DNA of 64,000 nucleotides, taken from positions 2,252,501-2,316,500 of the forward strand of contig JAGYJG010000001.1 of assembly GCA_018402155.1 (NCBI GenBank), in the 5' to 3' direction. Under the pieces are notes generated by a model. It made no database searches. It was given only the letters and a program-made list of their open reading frames with translations, and had not been told where the DNA came from. Each line of letters opens with the position of its first letter. The stretch's first letter is position 1. The position numbers were made by a program, and so were the translations under genes. The stretch comes from Bacteroidia bacterium (GTDB lineage Bacteria > Bacteroidota > Bacteroidia > NS11-12g > UBA9320). Below are positions 44,653-54,565 of the stretch, one piece after another.

Positions 44653-45103
44653 TGAATTTAGACAATAATGTAACTTCTCATGTTTTAAATTGGGTTTTAA
44701 AATTGCTTATTGATATGTTGTTTTTATTGCCCATTGAATTACAGTATTGGAATTAAAATCAGCCGTGACGAAAGATTTTGGGTATGTTTTATTCACTATT
44801 TTCAATACACAGGATAGTTTTTATTCTAAACGTGAGAGGTGTTCATTTCAAAACCAAATAGTATATTTATATAAATGTATCACGAGGCATAGATAATGTT
44901 ACACTAAATAGAGCAACCGTTTTTTGGGATACTTTCATAAGTAATAGTTAATCTTAATTTTGCATCCGCACTAAAAATAACAAAAACATACAAATAAGCA
45001 TTTTCAATCTTGTTGTAAGATGGCAAAATTGTAAAAGACTGTTTGGAATGAAAGATAATTATTCACTCAAAATAAATACAGACACTAAATAAAAATTAAA
45101 CAA
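44653..45103. other. Intergenic region with possible promoter before cyclophilin-pgk
   Basis: 451 bases without a gene I can support. It holds the -7 box at 44955-44962 and otherwise looks like AT-rich non-coding DNA. A GCAACC at 44913-44918 has no matching GTCTAA. Confidence 0.4.
44955..44962 (+). promoter_or_regulatory. Bacteroidota-type -7 box for the cyclophilin-pgk operon
   Basis: TAATTTTG matches TAnnTTTG. A weak TTTC at 44933-44936 sits 18 bases upstream. The box is about 140 bases before the ATG at 45104, implying a long 5' leader. Confidence 0.4.
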
Positions 45104-45661
45104 ATGGAAAATGGACTTTATGCCAAAATGAATACTTCGAAAGGAAGTATAGTGATCAATTTAGAATTTGAAAAAACGCCACTAACTGTTGCGAGTTTTG
45201 TCGGTTTAGCTGAAGGTAAAATAGCGAATACGGCCAAGGAACTTGGCACACCATACTATGATGGTATTACCTTTCACAGGGTTATACCAAATTTTATGAT
45301 ACAAGGAGGAGACCCAATGGGAATGGGCATGGGCGGTCCTGGTTATTCTTTTCGTGATGAAATACATCCAGATTTAAGACACAGTAAGCCGGGTATACTT
45401 TCCATGGCCAATGCAGGTCCGAGCACTAACGGTAGCCAGTTTTTTCTTACAGTAGCGGCCACGCCGCACTTAGACGGCAGACATGCTGTTTTTGGTGAAG
45501 TAGTAGATGGCATGGATGTAGCCCTAGCCATAGCTGACGCACCCCGAGACGGTAGGGATATGCCCAATGACCCTATTTTTATAAATACGATGGAAATTAT
45601 TCGTGTTGGAGAGGCAGCAGAAGCCTTTGACGCGAGTAAAACTTTTGAAGAATTGAAATAA
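45104..45661 (+). CDS. Cyclophilin-type peptidyl-prolyl cis-trans isomerase
   Basis: A 185-aa cyclophilin domain protein that speeds proline isomerisation during folding. Signatures: [48 protein letters not shown] and [14 protein letters not shown]. There is no signal peptide, so it is probably cytosolic. Its stop overlaps the start of pgk by one base, so the two genes are translationally coupled. Confidence 0.95.
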   Translation: MENGLYAKMNTSKGSIVINLEFEKTPLTVASFVGLAEGKIANTAKELGTPYYDGITFHRVIPNFMIQGGDPMGMGMGGPGYSFRDEIHPDLRHSKPGILSMANAGPSTNGSQFFLTVAATPHLDGRHAVFGEVVDGMDVALAIADAPRDGRDMPNDPIFINTMEIIRVGEAAEAFDASKTFEELK

Positions 45662-46848
45662 TGAAGACAGTAGATTCCTATAATTTTAGGGGCAAACGAG
45701 CGCTAATTCGAGTAGATTTTAACGTTCCACTAACGGATGATTTTGAGATTACCGATGATAGCCGAATGACTGCTGTATTACCTACCATACAAAAAGTTAT
45801 TTCCGATGGCGGTTCGGTTGTATTGATGTCTCATTTGGGTCGTCCTAAAACTGGTCCAGAGGATAAGTTCTCGCTAGAGCACTTGGTTTCTCACCTGGCA
45901 AAACTTACGAATGTTCCGGTCATATTTTCAAATGACTGTATTAGTGGAGAAGCTCTAACAAAGAGCAGAAATTTAGAAATAGGAAGTATTCACTTGTTAG
46001 AAAATCTGCGATTTTATGTGGAAGAAACAGCAGGAGATGCTGCCTTTGCAGCCAAACTAGCAAAACATGGCGATATTTTTATTAATGACGCCTTTGGTAC
46101 AGCACACAGGGCTCACGCTAGTACTGCTATAGTTGCAGATTCTTTTAAAGATAAGTGCTTTGGATTTTTGATGGCCAAGGAAGTAGCAAACGCTCAAAAA
46201 CTTATGCGAAATCCAGAACGACCATTTACAAGTATCGTAGGCGGAGCTAAAGTGAGTGACAAGATATTAATTATTGAAAATTTACTAAATGTTGCTGACC
46301 ACATTATCATAGGCGGTGGCATGGCCTATACATTTAGTGTTGCTAAAGGAGGACGCATAGGTAATTCACTATTTGAAGAAGATAGGGTAGAAAAATGTAC
46401 TGAGATACTTGCCAAAGCTAAAGAAAAAGGGGTACAGCTCCACCTTCCTGCAGACAATTTGTGCGCAGATGCTTTTAACAATGATGCGAACCTCCGCAGC
46501 TGTAACAGTGGTGATATACCTGAGGGCTGGATGGGTTTAGACATTGGTGAAGAAGCTATACAGGCGTTTACTGAGGTGTTGCATAAATCTAAGACAATAC
46601 TTTGGAATGGGCCAATGGGTGTTTTTGAGATGTCAAGTTTTGAAAACGGTACAAAGGCAATAGCCCAAGCTGTAGCCGATGCTACTCGAAAAGGCGCTTT
46701 TTCTCTTGTAGGTGGAGGCGATAGTAGTGCAGCGGTCAAAAAATTTGGTTTTACAGAGAACGTGAGCTACGTCTCAACAGGAGGTGGAGCTTTGCTAGAG
46801 TTTTTCGAGGGAAAGGAACTTCCTGGCATTGTAGCAATAGAAGCATAA
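45661..46848 (+). CDS. pgk: Phosphoglycerate kinase
   Basis: A 395-aa glycolytic enzyme transferring phosphate from 1,3-bisphosphoglycerate to ADP. Motifs: [54 protein letters not shown], and near the end WNGPMGVFE and [10 protein letters not shown]. Length is normal. It begins in the cyclophilin stop codon. Such a pairing of pgk with a folding enzyme is not a standard glycolytic operon. Confidence 0.97.
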   Translation: MKTVDSYNFRGKRALIRVDFNVPLTDDFEITDDSRMTAVLPTIQKVISDGGSVVLMSHLGRPKTGPEDKFSLEHLVSHLAKLTNVPVIFSNDCISGEALTKSRNLEIGSIHLLENLRFYVEETAGDAAFAAKLAKHGDIFINDAFGTAHRAHASTAIVADSFKDKCFGFLMAKEVANAQKLMRNPERPFTSIVGGAKVSDKILIIENLLNVADHIIIGGGMAYTFSVAKGGRIGNSLFEEDRVEKCTEILAKAKEKGVQLHLPADNLCADAFNNDANLRSCNSGDIPEGWMGLDIGEEAIQAFTEVLHKSKTILWNGPMGVFEMSSFENGTKAIAQAVADATRKGAFSLVGGGDSSAAVKKFGFTENVSYVSTGGGALLEFFEGKELPGIVAIEA

Positions 46849-47100
46849 TTCTAGGCTCACGAGTTGGAATATTTTTGTGTTTTATACTTATGTGGTTTGC
46901 AAATTTAGCCGTGTAATACCTATTTATTTAATATACGAATTGGCCCTATGTAGGGAGGAGAAAATGTGTAATTCAGGAAGGTTAAAAGCATATTTGTAAA
47001 CGGAACTTGCTAGTTGTTTCTAGTCACAATCCAAGGCTATGTACTGAATATAGATTATAACAGGCAATTATATTTTAAGCGTCACTTTCTTGGAGTTATC

Positions 47101-50100
47101 TCAATTCTTAATTAAATCCACTGTTCCGGAAATAGGTTCATCTGCGTTTTGGCCAAGGTAGAGTAAGTAGTAATATGTGCTGCTGGGCAATACTTCTTTT
47201 CTCTTCATGTCGTTGCCATACCAACATTCATTTGGGTTTGGGGTGCTAAATACTAATTCTCCCCAGCGGTTGTAAATCTCAAGCAGGAAGTCTTTACATT
47301 CCAAAAAGTCTCCGTCCATTTTGAAACAGTCGTTTAGTCCATCGCCATTAGGTGTGAAAACATTGTAGAGGTTTATGCTGTATTTCTTTGCTGCTTCTAT
47401 AGTTACCTCTTTACTTATTTGGTCAGAGCACAATGTATTTTCATTTACGAAAAGTTGGATGGTATAATTTCCTATTTCATCATAGTCGTGCTGTGGTTCT
47501 CTTTCGTTAGATGTGTTTCCATCACCAAAATCCCAACGGTATGAAAATCCACCTTCCGATTGATTTTCGATAGTCAGTTTATTGTCGCAGCCGTCAAATC
47601 TTGCACTAAATTGGGCCACACCTTGACCTAGTACTTCTACGGTACGTTGGTAGGTAGAGATGACGTTGCATGTCGCACTATCAATAACGGTGAGTTTTAC
47701 AGTGTAAACTCCGGGCTCCGTAAAAGTGTGTAAGGGGTTTAGCTGGTGTGAAGTGTCTCCATCGCCAAATTCCCAAAAAAACGTGCGCCCCATTATGCTA
47801 AGGCTAGTAAATTGTACATTTAGTGGTGCGCAACCCAGGGTAGGAGCAGCCACAAAATCTGCAATGACTGCGGACCGTATTTGAAGGTCAATTTTAAATG
47901 AGGCATTACTGCACCGTATACTTGAGTTTACTTCAAAAGCTGCACCTGTAGTAGTAGGAAAATCATTTATTTCTCTGGTGTTTACGGCATCATCATCGGC
48001 GGCGGGGCAGCTACTGCAAACACTTTGATACATTACCCCTCGCTTATCAAATCTGCTGGTACCTCCATCTACGTGGTCTGCTGTAGAGTCTCCTCCAAAA
48101 TAGGTAGCATACAAAATAGTTTCAGCATCTTGACCTAAAACTAAGATATAAAAGTCATTATTGTCTGTTTTGGGTTGTACGGCATCTGGCGTAGTTTCTA
48201 AGTTGGCTGTGCTTCCTGAGTTTAAACTGGATTTAGTAGATCCCCATCCAGAGAAATAGATGTGTCCACATACATCTACCAAGAAGGCACTAGGAGCAAG
48301 ATTGGGTTCATTATCTGTATTGCCAAATGTTGTCACAAAATCTTGGTTTTGGAGCAGTGTATCTATACGAAAAATAAATTGGCCTTTTGAGTTTTCTCCA
48401 TATACATTCGGTGTCTTGGTTATATCTCCGGCAGTTTGCCCGGTGGCATATAGTCTACCTTCTTGGTCTTTATCTATGAAATATATTTGATCGTATTTAT
48501 CTGTACCCCAATAGGTTAGTCGTTTTAGCTCCTTGGTTTTCTTGTCTATTATGGCCAGTACGCCATCTGTATTACCAAAAGCTGCAGGCCCTACAGTGCT
48601 GTCTGTGGCGGGTAAATCTGTACTGGTGGTTCCTCCACCTATGTAGATATTTGCTTGGTCTAGTTTTATGCTGTAAAATGCATCGCCTCCGTTTCCTCCC
48701 AAGTAAGTAGCCCACTCCATGGTGCGCATGTCCGGAGATAGTTCAAAAATGTATCCATCGTATGATGTGTTTTTGGTGGTTTGAAATGCCTTGACTGCGG
48801 GCATTGTATCTGAGAGTGTGGTGGTAGCTACAAAAATATGATTATCATCATCGGTGATTACATCACCTCTATAATCATCTGCATAAAAGTTTAGTAAGCC
48901 TACGTGCTTGTTCAAGCCGTCATCTCTGTTGCCACCTACGTAGGTACTGCCAAGAAGGGTTGTGCCATCTTCACTTAGTTTGGATACAAAAATGTCTGCC
49001 CTGCCCCCAAGTTTGGTCTGAAAGGCAAGTTTGTCAACTGCAAAATTGCTTGAAGAGGTACTCCCTAAAATAATTAAATCGTCATTGCGGTCTACGACTA
49101 AACTGTGTGGGAATTCGTTATCACTACCCCCCAAGTAGGTAGCCCAAAGCAACTGGGATCCGGCGCTATCGTATTTAGATATAGATACATCGCAGGGCCA
49201 CGTGCCGGTGCCATTATTGAATGTCTCGTCAAATGCACCTGAGGTAACAGGGTACTGCTCGTTTAAAGAGGGAATTACTTTCACAATACCTCCGGCATAC
49301 AAATTGGCTTTACTATCATACGTGGCGGTATACCCAAAATTGTCACCTGTTGCACCAGAGTAGGTTGAAAAAATGAGTTCTGGGTCAATCACCAAAGGAT
49401 ATTCGGGGTTTATATCTCCGAGTATTTCATAACTTAGTATGCTGTCTGTTAGTACGTATCGCGCATTTATTTCTACTACGGCGTCTTCTAGTTGCTGGTA
49501 CACGAGTAGGCTGCGGTCGGTTATATCACCCGCGGTAGTTTGAATTTGCACTTCACCATTTTCCAAAAGTATGCGAGTAGCTCCTTCTATTGCAATCTTG
49601 ATTTTAGCTACTTTTTCTGGGGTAGGATGAGTAACTGTCCATTGATATTTTAGTCCATTTTGGTTTAGAATTTCAAGATTTATATCGGGGTAGACTTCTT
49701 TATAATTAACTTGCGTAGCTGGGTGTAACTTGCTGGCCCATTGACGAGAATCATTGCCAAGAAAAAAATTATAGTAATGTTTTTGTTTGTGTTTTGTTTC
49801 CAAAATTGGAGCAAGTTCCATGCCTATAAATCTCATACGAACATTGTGCAAAGCCATAGAATCTTTGCGTATTTCAGAGGGGTGGTCATGTTGCCATTTG
49901 CTAATACGATTGTAGTCCTCAGGTCGGGCAAGTATGTAATGTAGTGCATCGCTTTCTAAAATCATATGACCATAAGGTATATCTGCTTTGTAGCGCACGG
50001 CTGGATGCCATTGTCCGCCATTAGGTACAAACTCGTATAGCGTTTTAGTCGCGACCTCCATTGTGGCGATATTTTGTGCTAAACTAAGTATAGCACACAG

Positions 50101-50133
50101 CAATATGGCAAGGGTAAAACTTCCTTTCAACAT
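47101..50133 (-). CDS. Large secreted protein with SBBP repeats, PKD domains and T9SS type B sorting domain
   Basis: A 1010-aa protein with a signal peptide ending SLAQ. The first about 240 residues (YEFVPNGGQWHPAVRYKADIPYG, then HYNFFLGNDSRQWASK) match the N-terminal domain seen before SBBP proteins. Repeats of the type WATYLGGS-x-(N/D) occur from about 270 to 680 (WATYLGGSDNEF, GSTYVGGNRDDG, WATYLGGNGGDAF, YATYFGGDSTADH). Two PKD domains (FFWEFGDGDTS, YRWDFGDGNTS) follow. The C-terminus is the gliding-motility type B sorting domain (VFTPNGDGLNDCF, EIYNRWGELVF, GTVDLIKN). A T9SS surface protein of unknown partner. Confidence 0.9.
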   Translation of the reverse strand: MLKGSFTLAILLCAILSLAQNIATMEVATKTLYEFVPNGGQWHPAVRYKADIPYGHMILESDALHYILARPEDYNRISKWQHDHPSEIRKDSMALHNVRMRFIGMELAPILETKHKQKHYYNFFLGNDSRQWASKLHPATQVNYKEVYPDINLEILNQNGLKYQWTVTHPTPEKVAKIKIAIEGATRILLENGEVQIQTTAGDITDRSLLVYQQLEDAVVEINARYVLTDSILSYEILGDINPEYPLVIDPELIFSTYSGATGDNFGYTATYDSKANLYAGGIVKVIPSLNEQYPVTSGAFDETFNNGTGTWPCDVSISKYDSAGSQLLWATYLGGSDNEFPHSLVVDRNDDLIILGSTSSSNFAVDKLAFQTKLGGRADIFVSKLSEDGTTLLGSTYVGGNRDDGLNKHVGLLNFYADDYRGDVITDDDNHIFVATTTLSDTMPAVKAFQTTKNTSYDGYIFELSPDMRTMEWATYLGGNGGDAFYSIKLDQANIYIGGGTTSTDLPATDSTVGPAAFGNTDGVLAIIDKKTKELKRLTYWGTDKYDQIYFIDKDQEGRLYATGQTAGDITKTPNVYGENSKGQFIFRIDTLLQNQDFVTTFGNTDNEPNLAPSAFLVDVCGHIYFSGWGSTKSSLNSGSTANLETTPDAVQPKTDNNDFYILVLGQDAETILYATYFGGDSTADHVDGGTSRFDKRGVMYQSVCSSCPAADDDAVNTREINDFPTTTGAAFEVNSSIRCSNASFKIDLQIRSAVIADFVAAPTLGCAPLNVQFTSLSIMGRTFFWEFGDGDTSHQLNPLHTFTEPGVYTVKLTVIDSATCNVISTYQRTVEVLGQGVAQFSARFDGCDNKLTIENQSEGGFSYRWDFGDGNTSNEREPQHDYDEIGNYTIQLFVNENTLCSDQISKEVTIEAAKKYSINLYNVFTPNGDGLNDCFKMDGDFLECKDFLLEIYNRWGELVFSTPNPNECWYGNDMKRKEVLPSSTYYYLLYLGQNADEPISGTVDLIKN

Positions 50134-50238
50134 TAGCGAGAAACAAAAATAAGCTTAGTAGTACTATAAAGATATATGAGGGTAAGAATTAGTTGCTTCA
50201 TTTTGAGATAAATAACGTTAATCTGTATATACGTAAAT

Positions 50239-50246
50239 TATATTTG
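50239..50246 (+). promoter_or_regulatory. Bacteroidota-type -7 box before lysS
   Basis: TATATTTG, a full match to TAnnTTTG, lies 19 bases before the ATG at 50266. No clear -33 element is seen. Confidence 0.45.
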
Positions 50247-50265
50247 CACACAGTTTTAAAAAGAG

Positions 50266-51975
50266 ATGGAGTTAAACGAGCAGCAAATTCAACGTAGACA
50301 AGCACTTGACAAATTAAGAGCACTCAACATTAATCCGTATCCTGCGGAGGTATATGCCAAGGATTTTAGCAGTGAGGAAGTGAGTAAACAGTTTGATAAT
50401 GACCCAACGAAATTTGAAAATATTTCATTTGCTGGGCGTATGATGCGCCGTCGTATAATGGGCAAAGCGAGTTTTGCTGAGCTTCAAGATGAGCAAGGAA
50501 GCATACAAGCCTATTTTAATCGAGATGAATTGTGTACTACTGAGGACAAGACTATGTACAATGAGGTATTCAAAAAAATATTAGACATAGGAGACATTGT
50601 AGGAGTAAAAGGATCAGTGTTTCGCACACAAACTGGTGAGCTTTCTATTTTGGTAAAAGAGCTTACTGTACTCAGTAAATCGTTAAATCCGCTACCCATG
50701 CCTAAAGAAGTTGATGGTAAAATATATGATGCATTTACCGATCCAGAGCAGCGTTACCGAAGAAGGTATGTAGACTTAATTGTGAATCCGGGTGTACGGC
50801 AAACTTTTATAAAACGGACAAAAGTAGTAGCTAGTATGCGAAACTTTTTAAACAATAAAGGGTATATGGAAGTAGAAACACCTATACTACAAGCTATACC
50901 GGGAGGAGCAGCTGCAAGGCCTTTTATTACACATCACAATGCCTTGGACATTCCGCTGTATCTGCGTATAGCCAATGAGCTATATCTAAAAAGATTGATA
51001 GTTGGCGGTTTTGAGGGTGTGTATGAGTTTGCCAAGGATTTTAGAAATGAGGGAATGGACCGTACGCACAACCCTGAGTTTAGTCAAATGGAGCTATATG
51101 TAGCCTATAAAGATTATATGTGGATGATGGATATGACAGAGCAAATGCTCCGTCAAATTGCGGTAGACGTTAACGGCACATCGGCAGTTGTTTTTGGTGA
51201 GCATACTATAGATTTTGGGCAACCATTTGAGCGATTGACAATTTTTGGTGCTATAGAAAAATATACAGGAATAGATTGCAGTGCGATGAGTGAAGATCAA
51301 CTTCGCAATACAGCGAAGGAACTTGGCGTAGAGGTAGATGGCAATATGGGAAGCGGAAAATTGATAGACGAGATATTTGGCGAGAAGGTAGAACACCTAC
51401 TAATACAGCCTACTTTTATAATGGATTATCCTATAAGTATGTCGCCACTTACCAAAAAACATCGTAATAATCCAGAGTTGACGGAGCGTTTTGAGCTGAT
51501 AGTAAATGGTAAGGAAATAGCAAATTGCTACAGTGAGTTAAACGATCCTATAGACCAACGCGAGCGATTTGAGGAGCAAGTAAAGTTGATGGAGCGTGGA
51601 GACGACGAGGCTATGTTCATAGATGAAGATTTTCTAACTGCGCTAGAATATGGAATGCCACCTACAGCGGGTATTGGTATAGGCATAGACCGACTAGTAA
51701 TGCTTCTTACCAACAATGTGAGCATACAGGAAGTATTGTTTTTTCCGCAAATGCGCCCAGAGAAAAAAGCTGAAAAATCAGTGGAACTTTCTATTGAGCA
51801 GAAAGCTATAAAAGAAGTTTTGGAAGAGAATGGCGGTTCACTAGAAATGGGCGACTTGAAATCTCGTTTAGATATGAGCGGCAAAAAGTGGGATATAGCG
51901 CTAAAAGGACTTGCCAAATACGGAATAACCGCGGTAAATAAAGTAGGTGACTTGGTATCTGTGGGTTTAAAGTAG
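50266..51975 (+). CDS. lysS: Lysine-tRNA ligase, class II, with C-terminal extension
   Basis: A 569-aa class IIb aminoacyl-tRNA synthetase. An OB-fold anticodon-binding domain comes first ([21 protein letters not shown]), then the catalytic core with motif 2 ([18 protein letters not shown]) and motif 3 ([17 protein letters not shown]). The bacterial core normally ends near residue 500; here about 65 additional residues follow ([39 protein letters not shown]), resembling a winged-helix domain. Such an extension appears in some Bacteroidota LysRS. Confidence 0.96.
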   Translation: MELNEQQIQRRQALDKLRALNINPYPAEVYAKDFSSEEVSKQFDNDPTKFENISFAGRMMRRRIMGKASFAELQDEQGSIQAYFNRDELCTTEDKTMYNEVFKKILDIGDIVGVKGSVFRTQTGELSILVKELTVLSKSLNPLPMPKEVDGKIYDAFTDPEQRYRRRYVDLIVNPGVRQTFIKRTKVVASMRNFLNNKGYMEVETPILQAIPGGAAARPFITHHNALDIPLYLRIANELYLKRLIVGGFEGVYEFAKDFRNEGMDRTHNPEFSQMELYVAYKDYMWMMDMTEQMLRQIAVDVNGTSAVVFGEHTIDFGQPFERLTIFGAIEKYTGIDCSAMSEDQLRNTAKELGVEVDGNMGSGKLIDEIFGEKVEHLLIQPTFIMDYPISMSPLTKKHRNNPELTERFELIVNGKEIANCYSELNDPIDQRERFEEQVKLMERGDDEAMFIDEDFLTALEYGMPPTAGIGIGIDRLVMLLTNNVSIQEVLFFPQMRPEKKAEKSVELSIEQKAIKEVLEENGGSLEMGDLKSRLDMSGKKWDIALKGLAKYGITAVNKVGDLVSVGLK

Positions 51976-52044
51976 AGTTTTTCATATAAAAATACTGTAC
52001 GAGCCTTTTTAGATCGAGCTTAGTAAGTAGTGAGAAAATGTGAT

Positions 52045-52371
52045 TCAGTTCACACTAATTATAGTTGTTTCTATTCGTTTTATATCGGCGCCCGAATCGA
52101 ATATGAATTGAGCTGTATCGCCTTGAAATAGTTTTCTTTCTATACGTATGAAAATGGGATCCTGGACAAGATTAAAGTCAGTGTACCTGTCTATTTTCAT
52201 GGAAACACTATGGGCTGGGGTAGAGGATATATTTACCAATGTACCTACTACCTGATTTTTGCTGCTACTTGCTGCTGAGTAGGTTACTTGAAAATCTGGA
52301 GCTCGAAGGTCTCCTTTTTGGCATGCTGTCAAAAAAAAGACCACCACAAGCAGGGGTAAAATTGATTTCAT
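52045..52371 (-). CDS. Small lipoprotein of unknown function
   Basis: A 108-aa protein beginning MKSILPLLVVVFFLTACQKG; lipobox LTAC gives Cys17. The rest is a single small beta-sandwich-like domain (VVGTLVNISSTPAHSVSMKI, FIRIERKLFQGDTAQFIF), like FxLYD-type domains of extracellular proteins. No family assigned. It lies in a cluster of small lipoproteins between lysS and rsgA. Confidence 0.7.
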   Translation of the reverse strand: MKSILPLLVVVFFLTACQKGDLRAPDFQVTYSAASSSKNQVVGTLVNISSTPAHSVSMKIDRYTDFNLVQDPIFIRIERKLFQGDTAQFIFDSGADIKRIETTIISVN

Positions 52372-52441
52372 TTTCTAAATTTTACAAGAAGTGTACCACA
52401 ATTACAAAATGTAGACAATGAGATAGGCCTAGCGCTTAAAT

Positions 52442-52921
52442 TTATTTATTGCTAATGTAATATTTTTGAGTGAAAGTGGAGTCTATAATTACTCCATTTT
52501 TGTAGTAATAAAAACCGAATGTAAAAGAATCTGACTGAGAGGGTTTTTCTTTCAAATACCACAAATCATTACTGTTTATAGTACGTATTATGGCTGTATT
52601 AAAATCAGATAAATTGTGTTCGCGAGTGATATACACTTGAGAGGTGAGATTTGGTTTAGATCTATAGTTGGGCTCCGAATAGACTAAAATTGAGTCTACA
52701 AACTCCCCTAAATTAGCTGAAGGAAGATATGGATCACAAGCATAGGCGGTATTTATAAATGAAATTGTTGGTTCAGTGGCAAAAATAAAATCTGCGAACA
52801 TGGCAATACGAAAAGAGTCTATATGACTACTAGGTTCCTCTGAGTAAAGTGATACAAACTCAGTACGTAAGTGAGTTAACCGCAACTGCCTTAAAGCTTG
52901 GGGAGGTAGATGGACAATCAT
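52442..52921 (-). pseudogene. Lipoprotein-like protein, main part (frameshifted from its signal)
   Basis: A 159-aa frame starting at ATG 52921 without a signal peptide. Its body (DSFRIAMFADFIFATEPTISFINTAYACDPYLPS, LVYSEPNYRSKPNL, SDLWYLKEKPSQSDSFTFGFYYYKNGVIIDST) looks like a secreted Bacteroidota lipoprotein. Just upstream another frame encodes a perfect lipoprotein signal (52860-52982). The two frames differ by one base, so I infer one gene, 52442-52982, with an extra base somewhere between 52860 and 52920. The G4 run at 52900-52903 is a candidate site. Confidence 0.6.
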
Positions 52922-52982
52922 TGCAATGTATAAAGAGTACTATAAAAATGGGTAATAAGAAAATTAGCAGGAATCTTTTCAT
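52860..52982 (-). pseudogene. Lipoprotein signal fragment belonging to the gene at 52442-52921
   Basis: ATG at 52982 gives MKRFLLIFLLPIFIVLFIHC, a lipoprotein signal with Cys20, followed by about 20 residues and a stop at 52860. It is too short for the main ORF list. It is in a different frame from the downstream body and would join it with a one-base correction. Confidence 0.55.
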
Positions 52983-53133
52983 ATATCAAACTTAGCTAAT
53001 AAAGCGTAACTTAGCTCAGAGATTGCCGAAATTGAGCATTAAAATTTCAGAAGCTTGTCGTGTGTTGTCTGTTTGTAAGAGTAGATTTTTGGAAAATAGA
53101 ACCTTCTTTGATTTCATACGTTAATCCAGCAAT

Positions 53134-53322
53134 ATGAGCGAAGAAAAGAACGATAAATCGACCTATTATACAGGAGAAGCCAAGTTTTCGCCTGTTCCGC
53201 TCAGTGTTTCGTCTCCTATGATAAAGCCCGAAAACAAGGGTAAAATAAAGGCTACTGCAGTAGAAACCATGCAAAAGCAAGCCAATCAGCAGATTGCTAT
53301 GCTTAAAAACAAGCAGATGTAA
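53134..53322 (+). pseudogene. DUF2452-like protein, N-terminal fragment
   Basis: A 62-aa frame (MSEEKNDKSTYYTGEAKFSPVPLSV) ending at TAA 53320. It contains the N-terminal part of a DUF2452-like protein, with a coiled-coil start AVETMQKQANQQIAMLK. The C-terminal part follows in the next frame (53325-53594). One extra A in the A5 run at 53305-53309 would restore IAMLKKQADVIMDQVREIE, a smooth coiled coil. I conclude one gene of about 153 aa. Confidence 0.7.
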
Positions 53323-53324
53323 TT

Positions 53325-53594
53325 ATGGATCAAGTGCGCGAAATCGAGGCACGTTTAGAGGTGTCTTATGGTATTTATCAAGCGGAGATGAAATTCACTC
53401 CACGTATAGGCGAGCGCTATCATTTGTACGAAAAGGGAAATGAAAAAATACTTTCGTTTATTTCTCCGTCAGAGTGGGGGGCCAGCATGCCATATGATTC
53501 TTTTTTGGCTACTGTACTATTATTAGCTGACCGCACTTGGGAGATAGAAAAAAGTGCTTATTCATCAAGCAGCGGTGAGATGATTATTCCTTAG
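53325..53594 (+). pseudogene. DUF2452-like protein, C-terminal fragment
   Basis: An 89-aa frame starting ATG 53325 and open from 53307. It carries the family core: LEVSYGIYQAEMKFTPRIGERYHLYEKGNEK and LSFISPSEWG. This DUF2452-like family has no known function. The frame is off by one base from the N-terminal fragment, so without correction this half would need its own start. Confidence 0.7.
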
Positions 53595-53644
53595 ATTTTG
53601 GGATATATGATGCAAAGGAGTGTCAGTTTTGTACATATACTTCC

Positions 53645-54553
53645 TTATTTAATGCTCACTTCTTCTAATATTCCAAGGTAGTTGACATAGCGACTCACAG
53701 AGATTTCACCTTTTTCTACTGCCTGTATTATTCGACATTCGGGTTCTTCAGTGTGCAGGCAGTTGCTGAACTTGCATTGGCTCAATAGATTTTTCATTTC
53801 AGGAAAATAGTGTGAAACCTGGTTGGGTTCAGTATGTACCATTCCAAAATCTTTTATGCCCGGGGTGTCAATAATGCGGGTATTATTCTCACCTAAAAAC
53901 ATTTGAGCGAATGTGGTGGTGTGGCGCCCTTTATCATAAGAGGCAGATATGGTATTTACCTTTTGATTAGAGCCAGGTAGAAGGGCATTAATAAGTGTTG
54001 ACTTACCTACCCCTGAGTTGCCTGCTAGCAGAACACTTTTTTGGGCTACTTGTATTTTTATTTGGGCTATATCGTTTGGGTCCAAGAAACTAACATTTTG
54101 AATATCATACCCTATGTTGGGGTATAGCTCCAAAAGCATTTTTCGGTGTGTATTTGCTTTACGAGAGTCTAGATCTTTTTTGTTTAAAAAAATTGATACA
54201 GGTATATGATAAGCCTCTGCAGTAGCCAAAAACCGGTCAATAAACCCCTGTGGTGTGTGTGGTTTTGCTGGTGAGGCTATCAAAAAAGCGTGGTCAATAT
54301 TGGCTGCTATAAGTTGGTACTGCTTACTTAGCTTGTTGCTTTTTCTAACTATACAGTTATGTCGTTCACTAATAGCGCTTATGGTATATTCTTGAGCGTT
54401 GTATTCTAATGTTACTTCGTCACCTACCACTACAGGGTTGGTACTTTTTATTTCTAAGGTGCGTATTTTACCGCGCAAGCGGGCTTCTACTTCTTTTCCA
54501 TCCAGCAGTACACGGTACCAGCTTCCAGTACTTTTGGTTACTATACCCTTCAT
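53645..54553 (-). CDS. rsgA: Ribosome small subunit-dependent GTPase A
   Basis: A 302-aa circularly permuted GTPase that matures the 30S subunit. An OB-fold leads (GSWYRVLLDG). The order is G4 NKKD (124-127), then G1 GNSGVGKS (178-185), then G3 DTPG (229-232), the permutation that defines the family. Zinc ligands Cys260, Cys265, His267 and Cys273 close it. metF lies upstream on the same strand, 12 bases away. Confidence 0.95.
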   Translation of the reverse strand: MKGIVTKSTGSWYRVLLDGKEVEARLRGKIRTLEIKSTNPVVVGDEVTLEYNAQEYTISAISERHNCIVRKSNKLSKQYQLIAANIDHAFLIASPAKPHTPQGFIDRFLATAEAYHIPVSIFLNKKDLDSRKANTHRKMLLELYPNIGYDIQNVSFLDPNDIAQIKIQVAQKSVLLAGNSGVGKSTLINALLPGSNQKVNTISASYDKGRHTTTFAQMFLGENNTRIIDTPGIKDFGMVHTEPNQVSHYFPEMKNLLSQCKFSNCLHTEEPECRIIQAVEKGEISVSRYVNYLGILEEVSIK

Positions 54554-54565
54554 TACGGTATTTGG

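Noticed and set aside
44913-44918. GCAACC, the same hexamer as in the ECF promoters
   Set aside because: No GTCTAA lies 16 bases downstream; the region reads TCATAA instead. A chance occurrence is more likely.
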